DNA of 64,000 bases from Asterias amurensis (lineage: Eukaryota > Echinodermata > Asteroidea > Forcipulatida > Asteriidae): contig NC_092660.1 in NCBI RefSeq assembly GCF_032118995.1, forward strand, positions 19,020,501-19,084,500. The letters run 5' to 3'. Position 1 is the first letter of the stretch. Each line of letters begins with the position of its first letter. The notes beneath the pieces were generated by a model, which worked only from the letters and a program-made list of their open reading frames with translations, was not told the origin of the DNA and searched no databases. The translations under genes were made by a program, and so were the position numbers. Positions 40,631-53,100 of this stretch are shown here, piece after piece.

Positions 40631-41488
40631 TGGTCGTATAAAAATATCTCTGGTCTAACAAACATTTTAGCTACTGTGGTCTTGTGGATTTTCCCTCAAA
40701 ATTTGAGCCCTTCATGTACATGGTACATACAGTCCAAATTTTGTGTTTAATTGTTTTCAAAACAAAATTATCTATCCCCAATACTGGTGCCATGTTGGCT
40801 ACAAGTTCCTAGTGAATGCAGATTTTGCAAGGAAACAAGTACTGCACTGTACAAATGTAGACTTAACCTGTGATGCTTTGCAAGTAGTTCTTGGCATGAG
40901 ACCAAAACATAAATTGTGCCCAAGTCATCAGCTGTTCTCGGATTTCAAAAAAGTATCAACACGGTAGGAGCAACCGTGCCAGATATTAATTGTGTTTGTT
41001 TAAATGATGGCAAGCACCATGTGCTAAAATGTAGGCTACTGTGACTTTAAATACAGCCAAGGTTTGCCCTGAACTCTTTCAGTGACTAGCCAGGAGGACC
41101 AGTGAGTTTGTCATTTCACTGGTTAGGTGTCGTCACTAGACTAGTCCTCAATATTATTGTTATATAGACAATGTGACCTGTGACATCACATGTTTACAAA
41201 AGAGCCACAGAGCCTGGACTTCCTGCAGGCACGATTTGTACACAGCTCAAAGGAAGAAAACATAAAATCTTATATTTTATGGAGATTGCTTGTCTAATTC
41301 CCATCAACTTTTGATATGATGAAAGGTGGGGCACATCTCAAAACTTGTCCAGCTTTTACTTTCATAACTCTTGGATTTATGTGGACTTGAAATTATGACA
41401 CAAAATGTCATTATTCCCAGAATACCTACCGAATACACAAGGTCACAGTGATTGTAAACAAAGTTCACATGGTCTATGGGGAATGCTC
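40631..41488. other. Intergenic, no gene seen
   Basis: AT-rich sequence without a family-like open frame or repeat that I can identify. Confidence 0.35.
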
Positions 41489-41744
41489 TTGAAGACACTG
41501 GACACTATTGGTAATGTCAAAGACCAGTCTTTTCGGATTTAGAATTTGAGGTCTCGGAATCAATCTTTATGAAAGCACACAACTTCGTGTGACAGGGGTG
41601 TTTTTTCTTTCATTATTATCTCGCAAGTTTGGTGACCGATTGAGCTCAAATTTTCACAGGTTTGTTATTTTATGCATATGTTGAGATACACCAACTGTGA
41701 AGACTAGTCTTTGACAATTACCATTAGTGTCCACTGCCTTTAAA
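41489..41744. repeat. Foldback element, AAGACACTGGACAC family, internally deleted copy
   Basis: GAAGACACTGGACACTATTG on the left and TAGTGTCCACTGCCTTTAAA on the right; about 135 bp of the usual interior is absent. Confidence 0.7.
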
Positions 41745-41765
41745 ACACATCAAGGTGTATTAGGG

Positions 41766-42144
41766 TTAAAGCCCTTGGGCACTTTCGGTTAACAGTATTG
41801 TCCAAAGGCCCACACTTCGTGTATCACAACTTATATATAAAATAACAAACCTGTGAAAATTTAGACTCAATCGGTCATCGGAGTCGGGAAAAAATAACGG
41901 GAAAACTCACCCTTGTTTCCACACGTTTCGCCGTGTCATGAGATGTGTTTACTATAATCCGTAATTCTCGTTGTCGAGAATTGATAATTGTTTTAATGTT
42001 TTCTCAAAAAGTAAAGCATTTCATGGAATAATATCTCAAAAGAAGTCTTTTACCATTACCTTTTGTAAACCCTGTAAGTTATTTGTAAATCTGTGAACTT
42101 GTTTTTTTTTTGTTCTATTCCGAAAGTGTATAATGGCTTTTAAA
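41766..42144. repeat. Foldback element, TTAAAGCC family, copy 3
   Basis: Begins TTAAAGCCCTTGGGCACTTT and ends CGAAAGTGTATAATGGCTTT, with interior words as in the 30,284 copy (GTCATCGGAGTCGGG, AGTAAAGCATTTCATGGAA). Confidence 0.7.
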
Positions 42145-42848
42145 CAAATTACAATGTATATGCTTTGCCCTTGAATTGATGCAGTACACTGTTGTGTTGT
42201 AAAGACAGACTGCAGGAATGTGTGTACCCTATGGCATGTAGCGAATGTTGTCTGGAGGCTCTGGCACTACTGATGATGATGAAGAATGTACAAGTAGTGT
42301 GCATGAACCAATGATTGTTAAAGCAGTGCTCCGATTTTACACTGGACCCACAGGCCCAAGGCCAGCGATGTTTAGTCTTGGGCCAGTAAACTTTTGACCG
42401 GACAAGTCCAGCCAAAACCTCACTGTGTAATAAAATATTGTACAGGCACAGATTTTTTTTCCAATATTAGCCTTGAATTCTGTTGGTTTAGTTTTCAAAA
42501 ATACCCCAGACAGTTGCGCTATTTCTATTGGTTGAGAGCGGTCGTAAGGGGGTGTTTAAACGGTTAATAAAGTCACAGCTGAAGCTGTTTAAGACCGGCT
42601 GGCATCGCGTGTTAGGCTCGCACGCTAATGTACGCCAATTTAAATTACGCAGAACGCAATTCATAGCTATTAGTAACAGCGTGTAATATGCGTGTACATG
42701 CGCTACACACCGCCCAACGCGCATGAAACATTGTTGAAAAATTTTATGGAAATTTGCAAACTTCAAAAAATTCGCAAAAGAAAGTGTCACACACAATGTC
42801 TATTTTGTGAAATTATTTCGCTTTTTGGCGTTTAGGGTATTTATGAAT
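42145..42848. other. Intergenic, no gene seen
   Basis: No open frame of interest. The part from about 42,480 leads into the foldback below. Confidence 0.35.
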
Positions 42849-43014
42849 TGGAATAAAAGAGTAGTGACTCCTTCTTAAACGGCCGTTTAAAACCTTGCAG
42901 GGTCTGCCTGTGCGATAAAGGCCCTCGCCTTTCGACTCAAGCCTTTATCACACAGCTGCAACCCTGCTGGTTTTAAACAGTCGTTTAAGAACTCGTCGCC
43001 TACTCTTTTATTCC
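42849..43014. repeat. Foldback element GGAATAAAAGAGTAG
   Basis: Arms GGAATAAAAGAGTAGTGACT and its counterpart ACTCTTTTATTCC, with inner GATAAAGGCCCTCGC / GCCTTTATCACAC pairing and TTAAACGGCCGTTTAA. Confidence 0.65.
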
Positions 43015-43015
43015 C

Positions 43016-43534
43016 TTAAAGTCACCTGGAAATAGAATTTTTTTCTTTCAATCATAAGAGTTTATGCTTACGTACAATAAAACAATTTTTTTGGTAATTG
43101 TTTGTCACGATTTATATGTTAAAAAAATATATAAAGTTGTTTGGGGGGCTGACTCCGCCTACCCCTTTTGTGACATAAATCAAGGCACACTTTGCCTCCA
43201 ATGCGTAGTTTCTGCATTCAGCAACAATACACACTGGTCGGCATTGCCGGAAAAAAAACTTTTTTATTTTTTTTTAAACGTACAAACTCACGACTTGGTC
43301 CGTACATGTACTTTGCAATTGTGTTTACTCTACGCATTACAGGCAAAGTCTGCCTCGATTGACGTCACAAACAGCGCCCTCTTGGGTCGGGGTCTACTCT
43401 TAAATTTGTAAATAACATTTGAACTGATTTTTTAAAACCTTAGTTAACTGTTTATTCACATTCCACTCATCAAAACACATATATTAGTGACAAAAGCTTT
43501 ATTTTAAAAAAATACCACTTCCAGGTGACTTTAA
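43016..43534. repeat. Inverted-terminal-repeat element TTAAAGTCACCTGGAA, about 520 bp
   Basis: Begins TTAAAGTCACCTGGAAATAG and ends CACTTCCAGGTGACTTTAA. No transposase is visible; the 115-residue open frame inside resembles no family I know. Non-autonomous DNA transposon by structure. Confidence 0.65.
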
Positions 43535-44895
43535 TTTATACATGAAGTCATTTTATACCCCAAAAGACGTATAAGATCAATCTTCTCCTAGGATTATAAA
43601 TTGCTTAATTGTTCAAGCAGGGCTGAGAAAGTTTTTCCCTCTTTTTGATTCTGGTCATGTAAAAAAAATTATAGTCTGGACCGTAAAACTGTTGAGCTAC
43701 ATGTACCTACATGTAAGCCCCTGCAGTATTGTGTATTTTTCTCTCAAAGTCGTTCCCTGTAAAGGTCTGTTACCATTTTGTGGATGTGCAACAAAGTGTC
43801 CAGTGCTTTTATCCTGGGCTAAAGCAATCTTTACTATTAAAAACTGCTTCAAGTGTGCGTGAACACCTTGAGGGTTGCAACGGTTTATTCCACTCCACTT
43901 GAGATGGTGGTTTGTAATTTATTTAACTTATGGTACAAACCATGGAGGTGACTGTCTGAGGAAAGTGGCCCTGACCTGAATTACAACTTGTGAAGTACAA
44001 GCAACTTGCTTCACACAGGTACCAGTAAATGGAAACGTACCCTGTACCTATATTCAATGTATTTGCCTAGAATTGGTTCCAAGTCTGTGATTGTGGTTTT
44101 GTTTCTAGTCTACCTGACGGCCAGTACAGTATTGCCTGAAACAGCGCCCTCTTGAGGGTAATCTGTGACCGCGAGTTAGGATGGTGATAGGCTAATTGTG
44201 TGAGGCATTTTTCTGTTGCTCATGCAGAGAAAATATTGCGATCTCAGACTTGAAAACAAGTCTACGAATTTGCCAAGGACACAGTGCATGGTGTGTGGTA
44301 CATTGTGTACATTCTGCATTAGTGCTAGGGTATAATGTAGCCTTACTATGCACACTCAATTTAACACAGGTTGTGTCCTATAGTGCCAGATGTCTGAGTA
44401 GCTGTTGGACCACAGTGCTTTGGTGTTGGAAGTACACCATTGAGAAAGGACCATGGTACACTGACATTCAATGTTCAATCATTTTATTTGTCCATCATTA
44501 AAAAGATAGAAATGGAAAATTTACATGTCAAAACATTGATAAAAAGCTCCAAGACTTAGAACAAAAAAATGTTTATAAAACTATGATTTATACACTGATA
44601 AAAGATAAGTAAAAAACAGTCATATCTCAACAAAAACACCACATTAGCAAAAACTGCCCAAACCTCTCCGCTCCCACAAGCCGTAGAACAAAAATAATCA
44701 GTAAAAACCCACTAAGAATCTTACAACCATGCTTCAACCATAGAGGAAGCTCCAACCAACCATCTCCATGCTCCAAGTGGTCAGGCAGGCTTTAGTTTTG
44801 AACAAGCTGATGGGCCAGTGAAATGAAAAGCTAACTGGTCCTGATGGTTAGTCACTGAAAAATGTTAAAGGCAAAATCCGACATGTAGTGTCCCT
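43535..44895. other. Intergenic, no gene seen
   Basis: AT-rich, low-complexity words only. A 101-residue open frame at 44,196 lacks any family resemblance and is not called. Confidence 0.35.
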
Positions 44896-45005
44896 GGGGT
44901 CGATTTCACAAAGAGTTAGGACTAGTCCTATTAGTCCTAAGTTAGGACGAGAAACTGGTCCTAACTCGAGATAAGACTAGTCCTAACTCTTTGCGAAATC
45001 AACCC
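44896..45005. repeat. Foldback element, GATTTCACAAAG / TTAGGACTAGTCCTAA family, copy 2
   Basis: 110 bp: GGGGTCGATTTCACAAAGAG to CTCTTTGCGAAATCAACCCC, near-perfect arms. Confidence 0.75.
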
Positions 45006-45834
45006 CTGTACATTTAAAACAAATTTGGAGATTGTTCAAATCATTTCAAGTTTACCAAACCAGTTTCCCTTGTGGTTTACTACATAGGCCTACATTTGTG
45101 CCCAGCCTAAAACATGGGAACATGTTTTGTTTGTGTCCATTTTATGAACAACAAATTAAAAACCAACATGAATGTAGCAGCTATCTCAATGCATTGATGA
45201 TATAATGTATCAATCAACAAAAATGAAATGAAATGAAATGGGTTTATCGAATAACAAAGAGTTACTCAGAATTTATCTGTTGTTCATTTGGTGTCTTTGT
45301 AACAAAAGGTGTACCCATGATGATGGCTGTGTACATTTACATGTAAATCCAGCATGACCTATACCATGGAGGTTCCTATTTGCATTGATCATGTTCAAAT
45401 GCCTTCCTGTTAAAGCTCACCATTTGGCATTCCCCTGTGTTTCTGTAACAAAACACCCTGTCATGAACAAACACCTGTTCTGTAAACAATCATTGCTTAC
45501 ATTAGCCTCAAGATGGAATGTTTGTGTGTTCATCATGCACTGGTGGAATGTGCAGGGCCTAATTTCATGGAGCTGCTTAAAAAAAAAAAAAAAAAAAGTA
45601 GCTAAAGCACAACAAAATTATGCTTACCAGTTTAAGGTTACCAGCTAAACTACCATGTGGAATGCACAAATTAATTGTGACTGGTACCCTGCTCATCTCT
45701 GCTTAGCAGACAATTGTTAAGCTATATTTTCTGCTTTTAAAGCAGCTGGGCCCTGGCTGCAAGATATAAACACACTGAGTACAATTCAAAAACAGTACTT
45801 CACTGTTTAATATCTTTCTTTTTCTTAAAGGATT
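45006..45834. other. Intergenic with a GGGCCCAATTTCATAG-family foldback
   Basis: The foldback spans about 45,555-45,753 (GGGCCTAATTTCATGGAGCT to AGCAGCTGGGCCCTGG) and contains a 19-bp A run. An AAATG microsatellite lies at 45,221-45,240. No gene seen. Confidence 0.55.
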
Positions 45835-46139
45835 TGGGTACTTTTTCAGGTGGAAAGCTTCCCTGCAAATCTTACTTACTGAGGTGCTGTAGTTTTTTAG
45901 AAATGAGTAAAACAATGTCCTGAAAATACTTTTGTAAATGATTAAAATAATTTTCGTCTCATGAGACGAAAATTATTTTCATGACATTTTTTTACTCATT
46001 TCCCAAAAACTACAACAACTCAGCACGTAGTATTTACAGGGAAGCTTTCTACTATAATTATCTTCAAACTGTGTAAGTTTAGTGTAAATCTGTGGACAAT
46101 GTGTTTTTTGTGCTACTAAAGTTATATAGATCCTTTAAA
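45835..46139. repeat. Foldback element with perfect 36-bp central palindrome
   Basis: Outer ends TTAAAGGATTTGGGTAC and ATAGATCCTTTAA. The arms converge on a perfect palindrome around 45,963 (AATTTTCGTCTCATGAGACG and its mirror). Related pieces flank the element at 51,187-51,577. Confidence 0.7.
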
Positions 46140-46231
46140 CTCTATTGAGTGTTGATTGTATGGCATATAAAGACTTGAGATAGCTTATACTGCATGTCAT
46201 AGTGCTTGTTCAAATAAAAACATAAGGCCTA

Positions 46232-46812
46232 GATGTTAAATTTGCATCGGGGATAAAGAATATTAGTTTTTTGTTTTTACCCATATTCACCGATGTGTGG
46301 TTAGCACTGTATACTCGGTACTTTCCTGAGTCCTGTTAAAAAAAATCACAGGCATATTACTCGGGTGGGATTTGAACCCATGACTTAGCTTGGGCGATAT
46401 CGCGATATTATTGAATATCGCGATATTAATTTGGAAACGATTTCGATATCGGATGGATTTGGTTTTAATCGAAATATCGATATATCGCGTTATATCGCGA
46501 TATCGATTAAATATCGCGATGTATTTGCAAGCTTAGACATCTTGCACCCCATGGGTTTGGAGTAAAACCAGAAGAATAGGTCATTAGAACACCTCTCTTA
46601 TGCTATGACTGTCTCTTCTACAACTGTTACTTGGAGTTTGAAGACTGATGATGTCAAATTTAATTAATCGGATTATATCGAATATCGCGATATATTGTCG
46701 GCGATATATCGTGAATAAAATTAATCGATATCGCCCAAGCTTACCCATGACCCTTGCGATTCTAGAGCAGTGTCTTACAAATTAGATTACCGATATAGCC
46801 TGGTAGCTAGAG
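46232..46812 (-). mobile_element. tRNA-derived SINE, copy 4, split by a hAT-like insertion
   Basis: Nearly full SINE: tail GATGTTAAATTTGCATCGGG at 46,232, body, B-box region (GGGTTCAAATCCCACC on the minus strand) up to 46,384. After a 359-bp insertion the tRNA-like head resumes at 46,744 and ends at GGTAGCTAG near 46,810. Confidence 0.75.
46385..46743. mobile_element. hAT-like non-autonomous transposon, copy 1
   Basis: 359 bp with terminal inverted repeats TTAGCTTGGGCGATATC and GATATCGCCCAAGCTTA. Flanked by perfect 8-bp duplications CCCATGAC (46,377-46,384 and 46,744-46,751); 8-bp duplications are a hallmark of the hAT superfamily. Subterminal arrays of ATATCGCGATAT palindromes. No coding capacity. 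Confidence 0.82.
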
Positions 46813-48717
46813 GGAATTTGAATCCTATGTATTCCACCTGAGTAATATGCCTGTGTGTTTAGTACCATTAGGCATATGGGCATATTGAGCAAGCAAGGAC
46901 CACTGTGCTTGTAACAGTGTAGATTTACTGGTCATTGTGCCAGTCACTCATTATTTACCTTTTATCTTTACAAAGTTTGCAACATACATGTTCACGTACA
47001 TTTGTCCCTGCTAGTGCTACATAGAATGTGCGTAACAGTCCATTGTACTACTACATGTACATCACAGAGATAACTATCACATGTTTTGATACTATGCGCA
47101 AAATTATTAGTCATATTAAAGTTTGTCTAAAGCCGTGTTGGGCAAACTAACCGAGCCAATGGGTAACGTACCTATTTTAAGTCCAGTGCGAACAGCCTGT
47201 GTAGTTTTCCTGATTACACGTATTTGTCAGTGATTAGAACATGGAGGCGACAAAAAAGAAGAAAAGAACCAACTTTATCTGGAGTACAGCACACACAGTT
47301 TTTTATTTGCATGGCCTTATCTTACAAGTGTTTATTGGGGGTTGTTTGCCCTGTGTAGATCTGGGGTACAAGGGTCACTGAGAGCTCTGGTTGGGGACCA
47401 ACACACCACTAGTTTTTTGCTTTTCCTGCTGAAGCCAACTCCCACCTTCCAGCGACGACGCACAAGCCGCCATCACTCTTGGTAAGAAGCTGAATCCATC
47501 TGATATTTTAAAGCCTTGGTGAAGAGTCAGTTTTATCTGGACAACCAGAACAAGGCAAGGATCTCAGCTTGGTTGATTGAAACGTCACTTGTTGAGTCTG
47601 TAAGAAAAGTTGCTTCTGACTGCTTCTGAAATTGTTGATAACTTTTGTACCTGTGTGTGTGTGGACCGTTCGAGTCCATAGGTTACACAAATATCAACTG
47701 AGGTCTGTAAGGTTAAATTGGATCCACCCCTTTTTTCATTGTGAACAGTTTGCAACGCGAATTTTCACAAGAAATGTGTGGCTTTAATCCTTTCTGCATT
47801 ATTTGAAGACACGGCAATAGTTCTTGGAAAACCTTCACATGTACAGTAGGTATCCGTTTTTATTGTCTACAGGCACATTGTAGGGCCAGGAGGCCTACTG
47901 TTGTGAATGTACTTGTAGTTGTAGTGTACACCATGCCTTGAACACCCAGCTGGGTGGATATGTGCGCATTACAAGTCTTAAATTATTATTATTATTAACG
48001 TACATTGTGCCATGAACTTGAACATACATGTTTGTCACTACTGTACAATTTCCAATGTAAGTTTGTTTTCAGCAGTGGTTTGTTTGCTCTAAAGATGTTA
48101 TTAATAGTATAAGTAACTTTAAGTATTGGGTACAATTTTAGTCGGATTCAAAATATGGGATTTGAGGGATTGCATGGTGAGGTATCTGTGTATTGGTTTG
48201 CGGTAATGTGTATATCAACTTGCCTGGTAGCTTCTTACGTGTATGTTCTTATGAAACTTGTCTTGCTTTACAACATTCTACTACCGAGGAGTAGTTTTTT
48301 CTGAATTCGGGAGTCTTCTCTAATACCGCGAAGAAAATTTTGGGAATCCTTGAGACTTCTCAATCTCAGTTGTGAAAAAAAATGTCCTGATTATAAAACA
48401 ATGTTTCATTTGCTCAAAATGAAGGGGAAAAGTATTACATGTTGTTGGTTAAATTTTGCTTTAGTTGGATTTTGTGTAAGTTTTCCTTCATGCTGGTTGT
48501 ATAGGGACGAGACACTTCAGACTTTTATCTGAATTCAGACTCTTTCATGCCTTCTATTATTTTCTTCAAATCATAAACTGAATTTGACCTTGGACTCCCC
48601 CCTTTAGGGGGTAAACCTTTTGTTATTCATCCGAAAAAAACAGTGACCATTAAAATTTACTTTGTAAGAAGCACTTCAGCTGTTTATAACGTAACATTTA
48701 TTATGAGAAACATTTTA
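46813..48717. other. Intergenic or Dab 5' region, no gene seen
   Basis: A possible donor (CTTG|GTAAGAAG) at 47,482 could end a non-coding exon but lacks independent support. A dispersed repeat at about 48,155-48,310 (GATTGCATGGTGAGGTATC) has a second copy at 55,358-55,515 inside Dab intron 6. The rest is unremarkable. Confidence 0.35.
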
Positions 48718-49183
48718 GGCCAAATAAAAAAAAATTCCAGTTGATCGTCCCCGTCCGCATCCTTTTTTGGGGCCGCATCCTTTTTTTTTTACTATTTACT
48801 ATTTATCGATTTTTGTAAAATAAAAATAAAACTTTTTTTTAATCCATCTTTTTAAAAGGACTGGCCTAGGAGCTTTTCCCGAAATCTAACTTGATGCTCT
48901 CGAACAATTGTAACCGTCTGTTTCATAAACCAATATAAGTGAATGCCTACCAGTAAATCTTTTTAGTGTTATCCGACCCTGTTAGTGTTAGTGTTAACAC
49001 AGGTCCTCATGCAACTAATAGGTATAAATAAGTTTGCGGTTGATTCAAACTGAAGAATTGGTGGCCTGTTTGATTTGAAATACTTAGCAGCCATCTTGAA
49101 AAAAAATAGTAAATAGTAAGACCCTCATCCTCATCTTTTTTGAAAAATCCGGACGATCAACTGGTATTTTTTGATATTTGGCC
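48718..49183. repeat. PIF/Harbinger-like foldback element, TTA target duplication
   Basis: 466 bp. Ends GGCCAAAT then TCCAGTTGATCGTCC, mirrored by GGACGATCAACTGG and ATTTGGCC, with inner ACTATTTACTATTTA arms. Flanked by TTA at 48,715-48,717 and 49,184-49,186, the TWA duplication typical of PIF/Harbinger. Confidence 0.7.
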
Positions 49184-49521
49184 TTACTTCTAATGGATAA
49201 GGTTTTAGAGAGACAGGATTCGAACACATTTCATTCTGAAAAAACATTTCTGCATGAAACGATTCTCAAAATGTGTATTCCGATTATGGATAATGTTGCT
49301 GTATTTCTTGAAACAGTACCACCTACCACCTTCACATGAAGACGAGCAGTGTATACTGTTCGAAACGCCGAGACCAAACTGTCTCTTTGTAGAGCCAACA
49401 CTCACCCTAAGAGATTTACACATGGTTGTACTCGCAAGTTTACTATTTATTTGTAGTTTCTTCTTACTACCACCTTTTGAAATTAAATTTTCACTGGTTC
49501 GTTTTCCCGTATAGATCTTCA

Positions 49522-49913
49522 TTTAAAGGCAGTGGACACTATTGGTAATTGTTAAAGACTAGCCTTCACAGTTGGTGTGTCTCAACATACATGTATGCAT
49601 AAAATAACAAACCTGTGAAAATTTGAGCTCAATCGGTCATCGAACTTGCGAGATAATAATGAAAGAAAAAAACACCCTTGTCACATGAAGTTGTGTACGT
49701 TTAGATGGTTGATTTCAAGACCTCAAGTTCTAAACTTGAGGTCTCGAAATCAAACTCGTGGAAAATTACTTCCTTGAAAAGTATGGCATTTTAGAGGGAG
49801 CCGTTTCCCACAATGTTTTATACCATCAACCTCTCCCCATTACTCGTCACCAAGAAAAGTTTTATGCTAATCATTATTTTGAGTAATTACCAATAGTGTC
49901 CACTGCCTTTAAA
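49522..49913. repeat. Foldback element, TTTAAAGGCAGTGGACAC family, best-preserved copy
   Basis: About 392 bp, TTTAAAGGCAGTGGACACTA to TAGTGTCCACTGCCTTTAAA, perfect 20-bp ends. Inner hairpin GACCTCAAGTTCTAAACTTG near 49,719. It serves as the family reference in this window. Confidence 0.8.
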
Positions 49914-50081
49914 TAGGATTAAAAACAATTGAACAGTTAAAAAAACGTTTTAAAAAAGGTTACATTGTATTCTTTGCCTTTAAGATCACTTACATGTATG
50001 AGGAATCTTTGGTTTCATAGCCAGAAATACACAATAAAAAAAATTATAAAAATAAAATGTTTTCTTTTTTTTTATCTGCAG

Positions 50082-50135
50082 ATTCTCTGGGTAATGAGAG
50101 TATAGAACCAAACAAAATGTCGAATAAAAAGAGAG
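50082..50135 (+). CDS. Dab: Dab exon 1 (first coding exon)
   Basis: Acceptor TTTTATCTGCAG precedes 50,082; 35 bases of 5' UTR, then ATGTCGAATAAAAAGAGAG and the donor GTAAGT. Encodes MSNKKR and the first base of the next codon. The acceptor implies at least one non-coding exon further upstream. Confidence 0.8.
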
Positions 50136-53100
50136 GTAAGTTCATGGAAGTAATATTAAATTCAGAAAATCCTTTCTGGTATTTAACTTAATTAATGAAC
50201 AAGTAATTGACTAAATAGGGAGACTGCCAACATTAGGGCTAGAAAGCTCAGTTGGTGGAGCACCAGCGCCTTATCTGGATGTTCAAATGCTGCTCTAGTA
50301 AATTTTTCTTTTTTTGACCCAAAGTTCTTAAAGTTTACCAGTCATGGTTTGTCATGTGATAGAAAATTGTTAGAAATGACCGCCTTTGAAGCAATGGACT
50401 TTTTAGAAAAAATAGGTAATTTTAACCCACAAATTTGAAAAAGTATTTGTCAAAGCATCTGAAAGCACACAAATCTATGCCACAAAAGTGGATTTTCATG
50501 TGGGTTTTCATTTTAAATTTATTGTAACTTTGATTGCCAGTTGAGCCAAAATTTTCCCTGGTTTGTTATTTCATGCTGTATGCAATGGTGGGATACACCA
50601 AGTGAGGATACTGTTTTTTGACAAATTACCAAAAGTAGTACCTCCAGATATAGATTTTAAATGCAGCTCTCACTAGTTTTGTCTAACTGCTTTTTCTTTC
50701 TTTTTTTAGTTGTGAGTGCCTAACGTTTACTTCTAACTTATTTTATTTTCCATCCCTATTTTATGTCACTTTTTTATCTTTGTAAACTTATTATTTTGAG
50801 TCTCCGGACTTTCTCAGACTATATTTTAGTAAAACCGAAATGACAAATAAATGTTGAGGTAGAAGCTCTACTGTGAATGTTCACCCCAAATTTTAGCCCT
50901 AATTATTAAGGCGTACCGAACCTGTATGTGACCTTTCAATTAATCCATTTTTTTCTCCATCAAAACGTGACACACAGAGGAAAGAGAGGCCCGGTTTAAG
51001 GCATTTGGGGAGAACTTCCGAGCCAAACTAATCGGAATTGATACCGTAGAGGAGGCCAGAGGCGACAAAATGTGTCTGGATACGATGGGAAAATTAAAGG
51101 TAGGTGAAAGTTTAAAAGGTCTTGGTACTTTTTGTTTGACACTAAACACAAACATCCACAGATTTACATTAAACTTACACACACGGTTTAAAGGAACACG
51201 TTGCCTTGGATCGGTCGAGTTGGTCTTTGAAAAGCTTTTGTAACCGTTTGTTATAAAATTGATCTGGTTAGAAAGATATTGTTAAAGTAGAATACAATGA
51301 TCCACACAAACATGCCTCGAACTTGCACGGTTTTCCTTTTACCTTGTGACTAACACGATCGGCCATTTATGGGAGTCAAATTTTTTACTCCCACAAATGG
51401 CCGACCGTGTTAGTTCGCACAGTAAAAGGAAAACCACGCAATTTCGAGGCAAACTTGTGTGGATCATTGTATTCTACTTTTAAAACATCTTTCCAACCAT
51501 ATGCATTTTATAAAAAGGGTTACAAATGCTTTTTACAGAACAACTCGTCCAATACAAGGCAACGTGTTCCTTTAAAGATAACGATGGTAGAAAGCTTCCT
51601 TTAAAGTATTGCTTGCCTAAGTGCATTGGGTGCTGGAGCTTTTAAGAAATGAATGAAACAATTTCACAAAAATGAATTTTGTCTCAGCATTGCAAAACTT
51701 TTAATCGGTTTTTCACTATTCTCTTGTGATCTAGACGGCCGTTTGATCTCAAACTTGGACAAACTTTTACATAAAGTGCTTACACTGCCAGCAACTGTTT
51801 TGTTAGCAAAAACCAATTCTTCTAACATGCAATTTGGCAGTTGAGACTTCTCTCTCCAATTAACTCTCTTAATCAAATTTCTTAATTACTTTTTCTTTCT
51901 CATAACCAATTAGGCCCTTGTCAAAACAGCCGGAGAACACAAACAGCAAATCATCGTCAACGTGTCATTAGAAGGCATTAAGATAATTGACTTAAAGTCA
52001 TTGGTAAGATGAAAAGTTTTTCTTAAATATTTCTGAATTTCACAATCCTGATACAAAATATTAAAAATGATATCAAGTTTTGGTAATTGTAATAATAAAA
52101 TACCTGGCACTTCCTTTGAAAGGACAAGGGCACCAAGGCGTTTTATTTTATTTTGGAAAGCCTCCTCTATGGTAAAATAGTAAGTGCACAAAGGCACTGA
52201 CTAGCCCTGCATATAGTTGACGCCAGTGCTTTATTTGTATTTGTACATTATTTCTTCCACAGGCAAACCTACACACACATGATGTCATAAAGATCTCGTT
52301 TATTTCAAGAGATCCGACTGACAAGCGAGCCTTTGGTTATATCTACGGTGAAGCTGGCAACCACAAATTCTACGCCATCAAGACACAGAATCAGGTACAA
52401 AATGGGCCAAGTTTGCGCAAAGACTATCGTTGACCATAGTTTGACTATCATTGCCCAAACTCTGTCTAGTTGAACTACGGTAGTCAACTATTTGGAACCA
52501 ACCTACTTGGCATGGTGCATCATTGGTTACCAACAGCAGCTTTCATAACACAGTTATAACAAAATGATAACATGCTTAAATTGCCCCTCACCCTGAGACG
52601 ACATGACAAGAGTCATTCGCACTACAACCTCTACGCATGCCCTCTGTACGCCACTGAACATCCACTCGATAAACATTGGTCTTTGCGTGGACTTGATCTG
52701 GGTTTGCCCTTAACTTCTTTAATTGATTGTTCAGCAGGACCAGGTAGCTTGACATTGCACTGGTCAATCACCTTTTCCTCTAGTCCATACTTCACGTGAA
52801 ATAAGAGATGCTTTTCAATACTGGAGTAGCCAGTCGGACCATTTAGAATAAATTGTGACTGGTCATCTGGTATTTTAACTGGCATTAGGCCAGTGGAAAA
52901 GTGTTAAGGAAGATTGCCGTATAAGAACCCAGAATACTTATCATCGGAAAGAAATAATAATAAAAGTTATTACCCGAGCACGAGTAGAATACGGAAAGTA
53001 TGTAGTGCTTTTGCGTCCCTTATTCATTAAGGTGCTCTATTTTTCTGTATTTCCGCAAGCGCACGTGTGATAATGAATTTATCTTCAAGCAAATTTGGAA

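Noticed and set aside
43064-43411. 115-residue open frame
   Set aside because: Lies wholly within an inverted-terminal-repeat element and has no transposase motifs.
47400-47481. Possible non-coding Dab exon ending at a GTAAGAAG donor
   Set aside because: The donor is plausible, but no independent signal links it to exon 1; needs transcript data.
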